Shown here piece after piece: positions 52,731 to 61,896 of a stretch of 64,000 bases of DNA. The notes under the pieces were generated by a model, which made no database searches, was not told the DNA's origin, and saw nothing but the letters and a program-made list of their open reading frames with translations. Both the position numbers and the translations under genes were made by a program. Position 1 is the stretch's first letter. Each line of letters opens with the position of its first letter. This DNA is from an uncultured beta proteobacterium (GTDB lineage Bacteria; Pseudomonadota; Gammaproteobacteria; Burkholderiales; Burkholderiaceae_C), in the NCBI GenBank assembly GCA_903838565.1, contig CAILZB010000051.1:110934-174933 (forward strand). Reading direction: 5' to 3'.

Positions 52731-53375
52731 ATGAACGCATCCCCATGCGCGGCAACTCACGCAAGCACGCGTCCGGGCTCTTTCCGCTGCCTCGAGTTCA
52801 AGCCGGAGTCAGTCCCACGCCGGCGCAACGCGATCGTGTGGTTACACGGAATCGGGGAGCGCGGGAACGATCTGCCGTCAGTGGCCAAGTACGGGCTGCC
52901 AGCGGCCTTGTCGCAAGGCCGTGTCGTGTCCGATGCCGATGTCATCTGTCCGCAACTCGAAGCAGATCTCGAATGGGACCCGGGCCGTGTCAGCGAACTT
53001 GCGTGGAGTCTGGCAAAGCACTATGAAACCATGGTCGTGGTCGGATTCAGTCTCGGAGGCTTGGGCGTGTGTGAGTTGCTTGCGCGTTGCGGGCCGGTGG
53101 CGAACCTTCACGTGGCGTTGGCGGCGCAGACGCCGAGCGAGGTGACGGCGGCACAAGCCGGGACACAATTCCTGTCGCTGTGTGGCGAGCACGATCAGTG
53201 GCCACCCATGGCGCAGTTTGTGCGGGAGCTCCGATCCCGCGGCGCTGCGGCAGAGCATGCGATGATTCCGCACGCGGGGCACTACATTTCAGAAACGGCA
53301 CTGCAACATCCCATGCTGACACATGCGCTCGCAGGCCTGGGTATCGCGCTGAAGTGGCAAGGCAATCCGATCTAA
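52731..53375 (+). CDS. Alpha/beta hydrolase, carboxylesterase-like
   Basis: A 214-residue small hydrolase with the phospholipase/carboxylesterase layout: an early HGIGERG oxyanion region, the nucleophile elbow VVGFSLGGLGVCE, an Asp probably in CGEHDQW, and His in IPHAGHYISE. No signal peptide. Function unknown beyond ester hydrolysis. It is divergent from radA and starts a run of small genes. Confidence 0.82.
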   Translation: MNASPCAATHASTRPGSFRCLEFKPESVPRRRNAIVWLHGIGERGNDLPSVAKYGLPAALSQGRVVSDADVICPQLEADLEWDPGRVSELAWSLAKHYETMVVVGFSLGGLGVCELLARCGPVANLHVALAAQTPSEVTAAQAGTQFLSLCGEHDQWPPMAQFVRELRSRGAAAEHAMIPHAGHYISETALQHPMLTHALAGLGIALKWQGNPI

Positions 53376-53402
53376 CTTTGCACCATGGAAACGTGAAGAC
53401 AA

Positions 53403-53801
53403 ATGCTCCACCACATCTCATTCGCGGTACGCGACCTTCATGCCTCGGGAAGCTTTTACGATGCCGTGCTCGGCGCCCTCGGCCAGCGCCGGGTCTTCGA
53501 GAATGACAGCGCCATCGGCTACGGCGTTGAGGACGGGAAAGACAAGTTCTGTCTGAAGCTGCGGCCCGAGTCCGTGGTGCCGGGCCCGGGTTTTCACCTG
53601 GCGTTCCGTGCGGCATCCAGAGCCGCGGTGGAAGCCTTCCATCGCGCAGGGATTGCGGCGGGCGGAACGGACAACGGCGCTCCCGGGCTGCGGCCGCACT
53701 ATGGGCCCCATTACTACGCCTGCTTCTTGATCGATCCCGACGGGCACCAGGTTGAGGCCGTCATCAATGACGCGGGCGCAGGCCGCGGCGACATCAAATG
53801 A
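53403..53801 (+). CDS. VOC-family (glyoxalase-like) protein
   Basis: A 132-residue VOC-fold protein with the opening HHISFAVRDLHASGSFYDAVL and the closing FLIDPDGHQVEAVI, the two beta-alpha-beta units of the fold. It could be a lyase, an isomerase or a resistance protein; nothing here decides. It overlaps the DinB gene by four bases. Confidence 0.85.
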   Translation: MLHHISFAVRDLHASGSFYDAVLGALGQRRVFENDSAIGYGVEDGKDKFCLKLRPESVVPGPGFHLAFRAASRAAVEAFHRAGIAAGGTDNGAPGLRPHYGPHYYACFLIDPDGHQVEAVINDAGAGRGDIK

Positions 53802-54343
53802 ACCGCACCGACCAAATCTGCCTGATGGCCAAGTACAACGAATGGATGAATGCCAAGCTGTATCAGGCCGCATTGACTTTGCCGGGCGCGGAGCTGAGCG
53901 CCGATCGGGGGGCGTTCTTTGGCTCCATCCTCGGGACGCTGAATCATTTGGTCGCGGGAGACACGATCTGGCTCAAGCGTTTCGCCACTCATCCCGCCAA
54001 CTACACGGCGCTGGATCTGATACGAAATCTGCCCGCGCCCACCGGCCTTGATCAGCAGCTTTTTACCGACATCCTGAACCTTGAAAAACACCGCAAATTG
54101 CTCGACCAGTGCATCACGGAATGGGCGCAAACGGTGACAGAGAACGAGCTGGATCACGTGCTGCAATACGTCAACAGCCAGGGCGTGGCCGGAGCAAGAA
54201 ACTTCTACGGTCTGGTGCTGCATTTCTTCAACCATCAAACGCACCATCGCGGTCAGGTGACGACGCTGCTTTCGCAGGCCGGGGTGGACGTCGGCGTCAC
54301 GGACCTGCTGGCCCTGATGCCGAATGAGGCGTCGGCCTACTGA
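53798..54343 (+). CDS. DinB-family protein
   Basis: A 181-residue four-helix-bundle protein. The metal-binding His residues are in TLNHLVAGDTIW and FNHQTHHRGQV. DinB-like enzymes often use a thiol cofactor in detoxification, though many are uncharacterised. The start overlaps the VOC gene stop (ATGA), suggesting joint translation. Confidence 0.87.
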   Translation: MNRTDQICLMAKYNEWMNAKLYQAALTLPGAELSADRGAFFGSILGTLNHLVAGDTIWLKRFATHPANYTALDLIRNLPAPTGLDQQLFTDILNLEKHRKLLDQCITEWAQTVTENELDHVLQYVNSQGVAGARNFYGLVLHFFNHQTHHRGQVTTLLSQAGVDVGVTDLLALMPNEASAY

Positions 54344-54409
54344 CGCCTTGCCGTGTCGGCGCAGACGGCTGGCAAAGTTTGAACACCCCTGACCCTTCAT
54401 CACATCGCC

Positions 54410-54837
54410 ATGATCACCATCACTTCCTACATCGACGCCGTCCACCGGCCCAGCTCATGCAACTCTGGGAGACCGTCTTTGGTTACGACGCCGCGCACAA
54501 CAGCCCGGGCCTGGCCATCGACAAGAAGCTGGCGCTGCAGGACGGCTTGCTGTTTGTGGCCCTGATCGACGGGCGCGTCGTCGGCAGCATCCTTGCGGGC
54601 TACGACGGACACCGCGGCTGGCTGTACTCGGTGGCGGTGGACGCCGGGCAGCAGAAGAAGGGCCTCGGCTCCGCCCTGGTGCGCCATGCTGAAGCCGCGC
54701 TGACGGAACTCGGCTGCATGAAGATCAACCTCCAGATCAGAGGCGGCAACGAAGCCGTGACCGCGTTCTACGAGTCCCTGGGCTACGTGGTCGAGCCGCG
54801 CGTGAGCATGGGCAAACTCATCCCTCAGAACATCTGA
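54410..54837 (+). CDS. GNAT acetyltransferase, YpeA-like, probable N-terminal frameshift
   Basis: The body of a YpeA-type GNAT acetyltransferase is in one frame: LWETVFGYDAAHNSPGLAID, LAGYDGHRGWLYSVAV, QKKGLGSALVRHAE (acetyl-CoA loop) and YESLGYVVEPRVSMGKLI. The expected start, MITITSYIDAVHRP, is read from the ATG at 54410 in the neighbouring frame; a one-base loss between about 54436 and 54456 would join them. If intact, translation could instead start at the TTG at 54379 or the ATG at 54457. Annotated as one gene with a probable error or mutation. Confidence 0.7.
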
Positions 54838-54856
54838 GCTGCGAGCGGCGAAAAGA

Positions 54857-55630
54857 TCAGGCGATGAAGCGCGCGCTCGCCGTCCCCAGCACCCCGAAAT
54901 CCACCACGACCTCATCGCCCGGCTGAATCGGCACCGGCACGACACAGGTGCCCGTGGTCACGACCTGGCCGGCGTGCAGCGTCTCGCCGATGCGCGAGAT
55001 CTCGTTCACCATCCAGGTCAGGGCGATGCGCGGGTCACCGAGCACGGCCGCGCCCGTTCCCTGGCCCTTGACTTCGCCGTTGACCGTGGCGCTGACCGCG
55101 TGCGTGGACAAGTCCAGCGCGCGCCAGTCAAAGGTGGTCGCCGGGCCCAGCACGTAGTAGCAGGCGCAGGCGCTGTCGGCGATCAGTTGCGCCTCGCCCA
55201 CGGTGGCGTAGTCGCGGTAGCGCGAGTCCGGGATCTCGATCGAAGGGTGCAGCGACGCCACGGCGGCGAGCACTTCTTCCAGCGTGTAGGGGGCGATGCG
55301 CGGCGGCACATCGCGCGCCATCCGGAAGGCAAACTCGGCCTCGGCCACGAGCATGCCGTTGCCGGTGAGCGACAGCACGGCGCCGCTGTCAAACGAACGC
55401 CCGGCAAGCATGCGGCCCGCCTGCGGACCCTCGACGCCGATGTGCTTTTGCCCGGCTGCGCTGGTGGCGGCGATCTTCCAGCCCATCACGGCCTGACCCG
55501 ACAGCCGCGCCACCTCGGCCTGGACCTGATAGCCCTGCGCGCGCGTCGTCGGCCGGCAGCTCAAGGGCAGTTGCTCGATGCGCCCGTTGCCCTGCCAGGT
55601 GGACCAAAGAAGTTGCGCGGCCTGCGTCAT
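54857..55630 (-). CDS. Hydratase of the fumarylacetoacetase / 2-oxopent-4-enoate hydratase family
   Basis: About 257 residues from the ATG at 55630, which has a GAGG ribosome binding site; longer starts at 55669 and 55750 exist but the last overlaps a palindrome. Family regions include WKIAATSAAGQKHIGVEGP, EAEFAFRMARDVP, and PGDEVVVDFGVLGTASARF. Enzymes of this family hydrate 2-oxo-pentenoates in aromatic ring cleavage or act on similar oxo-acids. It is divergent from the TRAP transporter genes, suggesting it works on the imported acid. Confidence 0.82.
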   Translation of the reverse strand: MTQAAQLLWSTWQGNGRIEQLPLSCRPTTRAQGYQVQAEVARLSGQAVMGWKIAATSAAGQKHIGVEGPQAGRMLAGRSFDSGAVLSLTGNGMLVAEAEFAFRMARDVPPRIAPYTLEEVLAAVASLHPSIEIPDSRYRDYATVGEAQLIADSACACYYVLGPATTFDWRALDLSTHAVSATVNGEVKGQGTGAAVLGDPRIALTWMVNEISRIGETLHAGQVVTTGTCVVPVPIQPGDEVVVDFGVLGTASARFIA

Positions 55631-55720
55631 TTTTTCCGCCTCTGTCGTGATTTGCATCATTTTTTCCATCGATAGTTGATTCGGGGGCATTGCGTGGCGC
55701 CGTGACGACATTGGGTTTTC

Positions 55721-55754
55721 CACAATGACAGGTCTTCCTTTTATTGTCATAGTG
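55721..55754. promoter_or_regulatory. Inverted repeat in the hydratase/TRAP divergent region
   Basis: CACAATGACA (55721-55730) and TGTCATAGTG (55745-55754) are inverted repeats matching in nine of ten positions, separated by 14 bases. It lies between the hydratase gene and the TRAP genes and could be the operator for a regulator of both. Confidence 0.5.
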
Positions 55755-55809
55755 AAATCAGCTGGACGTCCCGCCAGGATCGCCCACTTTAACTCCAGGA
55801 GAAATGCAA

Positions 55810-56808
55810 ATGAAAGTATCCAAACTACTGATGGGTCTGCTGCTCGGTTGCGCGGCCCTGGCCTGCAATGCGCAGATCATCATCAAGTTCAGCCACGTGG
55901 TGGCGGCCGACACGCCCAAGGGCAAGGCGTCCGAGTTCTTTGCCAAGAGGGCGGCGGAGCTGACCAAGGGCAAGGCCAAGGTCGAGGTCTACGCCAACAG
56001 CGCGCTGTACAAGGACAAGGAAGAGATGGAGGCGCTGCAGATCGGTTCGGTGCAGATGCTCGCGCCTTCGCTGGCCAAGTTCGGACCGCTGGGCGTGAAG
56101 GAGTTTGAGGCCTTCGACTTCCCCTTCATGTTCGACGACACGGCCGAGCTGCACAAGATCACCCAAGGGCCGGTGGGCGCTGCCATGCTGGCCAAGCTCG
56201 AACCCAAGGGGATCAAGGGGCTGGCGTACTGGGACAACGGCTTCAAGTCCTTCTCGGCCAACACGCCGCTCAAAGTGCCGGCCGACTACAAGGGCAAGAA
56301 GTTCCGCATCCAGTCGTCCAAGGTGTTGGAAGAAGAGATCCGCTCGGTCGGCGGCATTCCCCAGGTGATGGCCTTCTCGGAGGTGTACCAGGCGCTGCAG
56401 ACGGGCGTGGTCGACGGCACGGAAAACCCGATCTCCAACTTCTACACGCAGAAGATGCACGAGGTGCAAAAGCACCTCTCCATCACCAACCACGGCTACC
56501 TGGGCTACGCGGTCATCGTGAACAAGAAGTTCTGGGACGGCCTGCCTGCGGACGTGCGCGGCCAGCTGGAGCAGGCGATGAAGGAGGCCACCGCCTACGC
56601 CAACAGAATAGCGCAGGAAGAGAACGACAGCGCGCTCGAGGGCGTGAAGAAGAGTGGCAAGACGGTGGTCTATGTGCCCACCAAGGACGAGCGCTTTGCG
56701 CTGAAGAAGGCGATGGCGCCGGTGCACATCAAGATGGCCGATCGCGTCGGCAAGGAAACGCTGCAGCAGTTCTACAAGGCCACGGACTTCGACCCCAGCA
56801 AGCTGTAA
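55810..56808 (+). CDS. dctP: TRAP transporter substrate-binding protein (DctP)
   Basis: A 332-residue periplasmic binding protein. The signal peptide LLMGLLLGCAALACNA precedes IIIKFSHVVAADTPKGKASEFF, the classic DctP opening; FRIQSSKVLEEEIRSVGG carries the conserved Arg that binds the carboxylate of the ligand. The ATG at 55810 is preferred over 55804 because AGGAG is eight bases ahead of it. Probable ligand: an organic acid, possibly linked to the hydratase. Confidence 0.92.
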   Translation: MKVSKLLMGLLLGCAALACNAQIIIKFSHVVAADTPKGKASEFFAKRAAELTKGKAKVEVYANSALYKDKEEMEALQIGSVQMLAPSLAKFGPLGVKEFEAFDFPFMFDDTAELHKITQGPVGAAMLAKLEPKGIKGLAYWDNGFKSFSANTPLKVPADYKGKKFRIQSSKVLEEEIRSVGGIPQVMAFSEVYQALQTGVVDGTENPISNFYTQKMHEVQKHLSITNHGYLGYAVIVNKKFWDGLPADVRGQLEQAMKEATAYANRIAQEENDSALEGVKKSGKTVVYVPTKDERFALKKAMAPVHIKMADRVGKETLQQFYKATDFDPSKL

Positions 56809-56855
56809 TCCAACCCAGCCACCTGTCCCAGTTGCTTTAGCGTCGGAGTCCCATC

Positions 56856-57530
56856 ATGAAATTTCTGGATCACCTGGAGGAGTGGATCGTCACCTTCCTG
56901 ATGGGCGCTGCGACGCTGATCATCTTCGTCGCGGTGGTGCACCGCTACGCGGCCGGCCTGGCGATACCTGGCGTGCAGGACTGGCTGCTGTCGTTGAACC
57001 TGACCTGGGCGCAGGAGCTCACCATCATCATGTTTGTCTGGATGTGCAAGTTCGGTGCGGCCTACGGCGTGCGCACCGGCATCCACGTCGGCGTGGATGT
57101 ATTGATCAACCGCATGAATGAGAAGATGCGCGGCAAGTTCATCATCTTCGGCCTGTGCGCGGGAGCCCTGTTCACGGGCATTGTGGCCGCACTGGCGGCT
57201 GGCTTTGTCTGGGACAACGGTGCGCACTACGCATGGTTCAAACTGTTGGGCCTGTCCGTCGACGGCATTCCTGAGGGCCCAACCACGCCTGATCTGGAGT
57301 GGCCGACCTGGATGGTGTACAGCGCCGTGCCGCTGGGCAGCAGCCTGATGTGTTTTCGCTTCTTGCAGGTGATGCTCGGTTTTGTCAGGACGGGGGAACT
57401 GCCGCACCACGACCATGGCCACGTGGATGGACTGGAGGCCGAGCTGCCGCCGGTGGACCTCAATCCCTACGGCATGAAGGACAACCTGCACCCGAATGAA
57501 GCAGACAACCGCCAGGGGAGCGCCAAGTGA
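56856..57530 (+). CDS. dctQ: TRAP transporter small permease (DctQ)
   Basis: A 224-residue membrane protein with about four hydrophobic segments, including WIVTFLMGAATLIIFVAVVH. It forms a stable complex with DctM. A His/Asp-rich C-terminal tail (LPHHDHGHVDG) makes it longer than many DctQ proteins. It overlaps dctM by four bases. Confidence 0.9.
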   Translation: MKFLDHLEEWIVTFLMGAATLIIFVAVVHRYAAGLAIPGVQDWLLSLNLTWAQELTIIMFVWMCKFGAAYGVRTGIHVGVDVLINRMNEKMRGKFIIFGLCAGALFTGIVAALAAGFVWDNGAHYAWFKLLGLSVDGIPEGPTTPDLEWPTWMVYSAVPLGSSLMCFRFLQVMLGFVRTGELPHHDHGHVDGLEAELPPVDLNPYGMKDNLHPNEADNRQGSAK

Positions 57531-58810
57531 ACGCGGCCATCATCTTCGTGCTGCTGCTGGTGCTGATGCTCACCGGCATGCCGATCTCGATCTCGCTGGG
57601 CCTGACGGTGCTGACTTTTCTGTTCAGCTTCACCCATGTGCCGCTGGAGTCCGTGGCGCTCAAACTCTTCACCGGCATCGAAAAGTTCGAGATCATGGCG
57701 ATCCCGTTCTTCATCCTGGCCGGCAACTTTCTGACGCACGGCGGCGTGGCGCGGCGCATGATCAATTTCGCCTCCAGCATGGTGGGCCACTGGTACGGCG
57801 GCCTGGGACTGGCAGGCGTGCTGGCCTGCGCGCTGTTTGCCGCGGTCTCGGGCTCTTCGCCGGCCACGGTGGTGGCAATCGGCTCCATCCTGCTGCCGGC
57901 GATGGTGAAGGCCGGTTTTCCGAAGAGTTTTGGCGCCGGCGTGATCACGACCTCGGGCGCCTTGGGGATCCTGATTCCACCCTCGATCGTGATGGTGATG
58001 TACTCGGTCGCGACCAACACCTCGGTCGGCGCGCTGTTCATGGCCGGGGTCGTGCCAGGTGTCGCGCTGGCCTGCGTGCTGGGCGGCGTGACCTGGTACC
58101 GGGCTCGCAAGTTCAACTATCCACGTCTGCCCAAAGCCAGTTGGCCGCAGCGCTGGGTCGCCTTCAAGACCTCGGTTTGGGGCTTGCTGCTGATCGTGAT
58201 CGTGATGGGCGGCATCTACACCGGCATGTTCACGCCCACGGAAGCGGCGGCGATGAGCGCGGTCTATGCGTTCTTCGTGGCAGTCTTCGTCTACAAGGAC
58301 ATGAAGCTCAAGGACGTGCCGCGCGTGCTGCTGAACTCGGCCAACATGTCGGCGATGCTGCTGTACATCATCACCAACGCTGTGCTGTTCTCATTCATCA
58401 TGGCCAACGAGAACATTCCGCAGGCGCTGGCCGACTGGATGCTGGGCAATGGTCTGGGCATGGTCAGCTTCCTGCTGGCGGTGAACGTCATGTTGCTGCT
58501 CGCGGGCAACTTCATGGAACCCTCATCCATCGTGCTGATCTTCGCGCCCATCCTGTTCCCGGTGGCGATGAAGCTGGGCATCGACCCGGTGCACTTCGGC
58601 ATCATCATGGTGGTGAACATGGAGGTGGGCATGTGCCACCCGCCGGTGGGCCTGAACCTCTACGTCGCGTCCGGCATCACCAAGATGGGCATCACCGAAC
58701 TCACGATTGCGGTCTGGCCCTGGTTGCTGGCGATGCTGGGCTTCCTGGGCGTCGTCACTTACTGGCCGGCGATGTCAACCTGGTTCCCGCGCATGTTGGG
58801 GATGATGTAG
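57527..58810 (+). CDS. dctM: TRAP transporter large permease (DctM)
   Basis: A 427-residue polytopic permease. SSPATVVAIGSILLPAM and TSGALGILIPPSIVMV are conserved DctM motifs, and NMEVGMCHPPVGLNLYVASG is the C-terminal hallmark. It uses an ion gradient to import the acid delivered by DctP. Confidence 0.93.
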   Translation: MNAAIIFVLLLVLMLTGMPISISLGLTVLTFLFSFTHVPLESVALKLFTGIEKFEIMAIPFFILAGNFLTHGGVARRMINFASSMVGHWYGGLGLAGVLACALFAAVSGSSPATVVAIGSILLPAMVKAGFPKSFGAGVITTSGALGILIPPSIVMVMYSVATNTSVGALFMAGVVPGVALACVLGGVTWYRARKFNYPRLPKASWPQRWVAFKTSVWGLLLIVIVMGGIYTGMFTPTEAAAMSAVYAFFVAVFVYKDMKLKDVPRVLLNSANMSAMLLYIITNAVLFSFIMANENIPQALADWMLGNGLGMVSFLLAVNVMLLLAGNFMEPSSIVLIFAPILFPVAMKLGIDPVHFGIIMVVNMEVGMCHPPVGLNLYVASGITKMGITELTIAVWPWLLAMLGFLGVVTYWPAMSTWFPRMLGMM

Positions 58811-58898
58811 TTCCGACGGCGCGTTTCAGCGGTGTTTTCGGCCGCCGGCTCGCCGCCTCACGACTGAGCGGCGCCTGCGAACACCAAGGTCGTCGCCT

Positions 58899-60989
58899 TC
58901 ACGGTGCGGCTGCCGTCACTGCAATCCGACCCACGGTCTGGATCCCGTTGGGGGTGGTCACCGTCACAATGAATGTACCGTCGCCGCCAGGGCATGCCAG
59001 CGTTGTGGTGTAGGAAGGAACTGGAATATGCAGCGCATCGCCGAGGTTCCGCGGGACGTTTGGAACCGTGAATTGTGCCGGCAGCACCGTGCCAGAGCCC
59101 AGGCCAAACAGGGAGCTGAAGGCAATCGATGTACCGGCGGGCATGAAGTTCCCTCTGTCGTCGCTGACAGTGACTTGAACGTCCGTTGTGCCAGCCGCAG
59201 GGCAGGTCAATGCCGTCGGAATGAAGGTGAAGTTTGCGTGGCTGCCGGAAAACACTTGCACCAGTTGCCCGGACACATAGAGCGCCTGGGCGCTCGGAAC
59301 CTGCGGGTTGCGCAGTACGCCGTTGTACTCTCCATCGCCAGGCGCGCTGCAGGCGCCATCGGTATTGGGCCCGATGCAGGGCTCCCCTGCGCTCCAGGTA
59401 CCGTTCGGGTTTGCGAGCGTGACTCCGCTCTCGTCGTCGTTTCGGAAGATGTCTTGCTTCATGTCGTAGGCTGGAAGGAACTCCGAACCTGCCGTGTTGT
59501 CGCAGTTGTCGCAGACATTGTTTCCGTTGGCGTCGAAGAAGTTCTCCTCGCCCAGCACATAGGCGAGCACCGTCACGCGTCCATTGGCGGGTCGCGGCTG
59601 ACTCGCTCTCAAACTTGCGCTGCAGGTCGCCGATTCGGATGCGGTGGTGCACGAGGCATCGATCACGCCGCCCTCTGAAGTGAAGTTCACCACCGTTCCA
59701 TTGGGCACCGGATTGCCAAAATGGTCACCCAATGTGACGGTGACTTTGCTGCAGGTCTGGTCGAAATCCCATCCTTCGCAATTGCCGGTTTCTGTCGCCA
59801 GCGAAAAGTGTTTCTGGTCAGGAACGCCCGTCGATATCACCAGAACGTTGGACAGCGTCGTCAGCATGGGCGCGACGCCATGAATCGATGCCACAACACG
59901 CACCGACGTAGGAATGGTACCGGCTGAAACCAAGGCGGTCACGGTGCCGTCAGCGGCCGACGTGGCCGAGGTAGGCGCCAACGTCAGGCCGCCCACGCCC
60001 ATGCCCAGACTGCAGTTGGTTGTCGCAGGCACACAGTCGGCAAACACGATATCCACCAACCTTCCGGCAACCGGGTTGCCGGTCGTGTCGAACACCTGGA
60101 AGGTCAGCGTCGAAAATTCCTGGCGCCCGACGCCACCTGTTCCCTTGAGTGCAATGCTGGGCGTGTTGGCGGAAACGAACTTGATGGACCCGGCCGTGGC
60201 CGGGAGCACCGTCACCACGCCCGTCTTGCTGACGGTGGCGCCCCCGAGTGCCACTGTTGCCGTCACGGTATCTGCAACCCCGCAACCCTTGTCGGTGTAG
60301 CTTGCCGTCGCAACGCCATTTTGCGTTAGCACGGGCGAGCCAATGACGGCTTTGCCGGCACTGGCACAGGGCGAAGAAAATGCTACTGCCAGCGGTGGCG
60401 CATAGGCCGTGGTCCCGTTCTGTACCGTCAGGCTGACGCTGGCGTTACCGCCGGCGGAAAGTGGTTGCGGCGTGACGCTGAGTGCACTCAGGGAAAGCGT
60501 CGGAAAGGCCACCACATAGCTGACCGAACCGCTCGCGGCCTTGCCACCCACCGTGGCGTTCGCCGTCACCGTGAACGCTCCGGCTTGGGTTCCCGCCGGC
60601 AGACCGACCTGTGCCACTCCGCTTGCGTCGCTCATTGCTGTCCCGGACGATGGAACAAGCGATCCGGTCTTGTCGGTCGTGGTGAAAGTGACGGCGACGT
60701 TGGGAACGGCGCTGCCGTTACTGTCCTTCACCAGTACATGCAGCGTGCCAGCTTGCGTCGGAGACACCGACGTCACGGCCGCGCCGCTCGCGTCGGTGAG
60801 GGAAAGCTGCAGCGACCCGAGCGTTGACGCCGTTGCCCCGCCCGTGGCATTGCCACTGACCCCCAACGTCTCGCATAAGGTGGCGATGTTGCTGTTACAG
60901 GTGGACGAACCGCCACCGCCGCAAGCACTGAGACCCAGCAACAACATCACCGAACAAATCCTGATACCCCTGATCGTTTCTGCTTTCAC
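58899..60989 (-). CDS. Ig-like domain lipoprotein (Big_1/invasin type)
   Basis: A 696-residue exported protein. A lipoprotein signal (VMLLLGLSACGGGG, lipobox LSAC) precedes several immunoglobulin-like repeats: PTQAGTLHVLVKDSNGSAVP and VAVTFTTTDKTG, then similar units at about residues 160-270 and 290-400, with scattered Cys pairs that could form disulfides. It would sit in the outer membrane or on the surface, as an adhesin or surface layer component. No known partner domain. Confidence 0.8.
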   Translation of the reverse strand: MKAETIRGIRICSVMLLLGLSACGGGGSSTCNSNIATLCETLGVSGNATGGATASTLGSLQLSLTDASGAAVTSVSPTQAGTLHVLVKDSNGSAVPNVAVTFTTTDKTGSLVPSSGTAMSDASGVAQVGLPAGTQAGAFTVTANATVGGKAASGSVSYVVAFPTLSLSALSVTPQPLSAGGNASVSLTVQNGTTAYAPPLAVAFSSPCASAGKAVIGSPVLTQNGVATASYTDKGCGVADTVTATVALGGATVSKTGVVTVLPATAGSIKFVSANTPSIALKGTGGVGRQEFSTLTFQVFDTTGNPVAGRLVDIVFADCVPATTNCSLGMGVGGLTLAPTSATSAADGTVTALVSAGTIPTSVRVVASIHGVAPMLTTLSNVLVISTGVPDQKHFSLATETGNCEGWDFDQTCSKVTVTLGDHFGNPVPNGTVVNFTSEGGVIDASCTTASESATCSASLRASQPRPANGRVTVLAYVLGEENFFDANGNNVCDNCDNTAGSEFLPAYDMKQDIFRNDDESGVTLANPNGTWSAGEPCIGPNTDGACSAPGDGEYNGVLRNPQVPSAQALYVSGQLVQVFSGSHANFTFIPTALTCPAAGTTDVQVTVSDDRGNFMPAGTSIAFSSLFGLGSGTVLPAQFTVPNVPRNLGDALHIPVPSYTTTLACPGGDGTFIVTVTTPNGIQTVGRIAVTAAAP

Positions 60990-61080
60990 AATATTCTCCT
61001 AAAAATTGGGCGCTTGGTTTGACGTGCCTGACGATGCATTGAGATCTTCCGCAGCACGTGACGGCAGGCTTTCTTTCACG

Positions 61081-61827
61081 TTAAACCTTGCAGTTCGCCG
61101 GCACTTCCGGCTTCATGGGCGGTGCCACCACGGCAACGCGACGATTCATGTCGCCGGCCTCGGGGTCGAGCCAGAGTGCCGTTCTGTCGCCCGCAAAGTC
61201 GCGTCCCAGCACCAGGCGCATCGCGGTGTTTTTTGCAAGATTTCTTGATGGCACCGATTTCACGGCCGCTGGAAGCAGCGCTGACAGGGCGCTTGCCGCG
61301 CCTTCCTGCCCGGCGGCAAACTGGATTTCGGTTCGAGCCAGATCGAAGCGTGGCTGATTGGTCAGTCGTGCCGTGGCCACACCCGAAGACGCCAGTCGCA
61401 TGGCGGTGCGCCGTGCCAGTAGCCGGATGCCGGCCCCATTGGAAATCTCGATCTTCACGCCCTGCATTGAGGCGCAGGTGCTGGCGCCACTGACGGGTGG
61501 CTTGACGGCGTCTCCCCTCTGCGGCTTAGCGGCATCAACTTCCGCCACTGAGGCGACCCTGACTCTCGGTGGTGCAGCGCTGTCGCGAAGCTCATAGACA
61601 TTTGGTGAAATCGCCACCAGATAGGCGCTTGGCGCCATGACCTGGAGCGCTATGTCTCTTCGCTCGGCATCTATCGTTTCCTGGCTGGACTGCGGATGCG
61701 AAATTCCCAAAGGGATGGTCGCAACCGGTGAGAGCGGGCGTGCGGGCGCATTGATCACCGGTATTGGGGAGCACCCCATTACAGTACCCATGGACAAGGT
61801 CGACAGGTATTTGGCGAAGGTTTTCAT
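61081..61827 (-). CDS. LytR C-terminal domain protein, possible lipoprotein
   Basis: A 248-residue protein. The N terminus (STLSMGTVMGC) could be a lipoprotein signal with Cys as the modified residue. The C-terminal half matches the LytR_C domain: VKIEISNGAGIRLLARRTAM and SKRxx-like RFDLARTEIQFAAGQEG. Proteins of this type accompany tad pilus genes in related bacteria. Role unknown; the TadG-like gene is directly upstream. Confidence 0.7.
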   Translation of the reverse strand: MKTFAKYLSTLSMGTVMGCSPIPVINAPARPLSPVATIPLGISHPQSSQETIDAERRDIALQVMAPSAYLVAISPNVYELRDSAAPPRVRVASVAEVDAAKPQRGDAVKPPVSGASTCASMQGVKIEISNGAGIRLLARRTAMRLASSGVATARLTNQPRFDLARTEIQFAAGQEGAASALSALLPAAVKSVPSRNLAKNTAMRLVLGRDFAGDRTALWLDPEAGDMNRRVAVVAPPMKPEVPANCKV

Positions 61828-61896
61828 GGCATATCCTTGGTTGAACTGTTTGCTGCAGGCGCTGCTTTTTCGGTGCTGATGCTCCAGATAAAGGGG

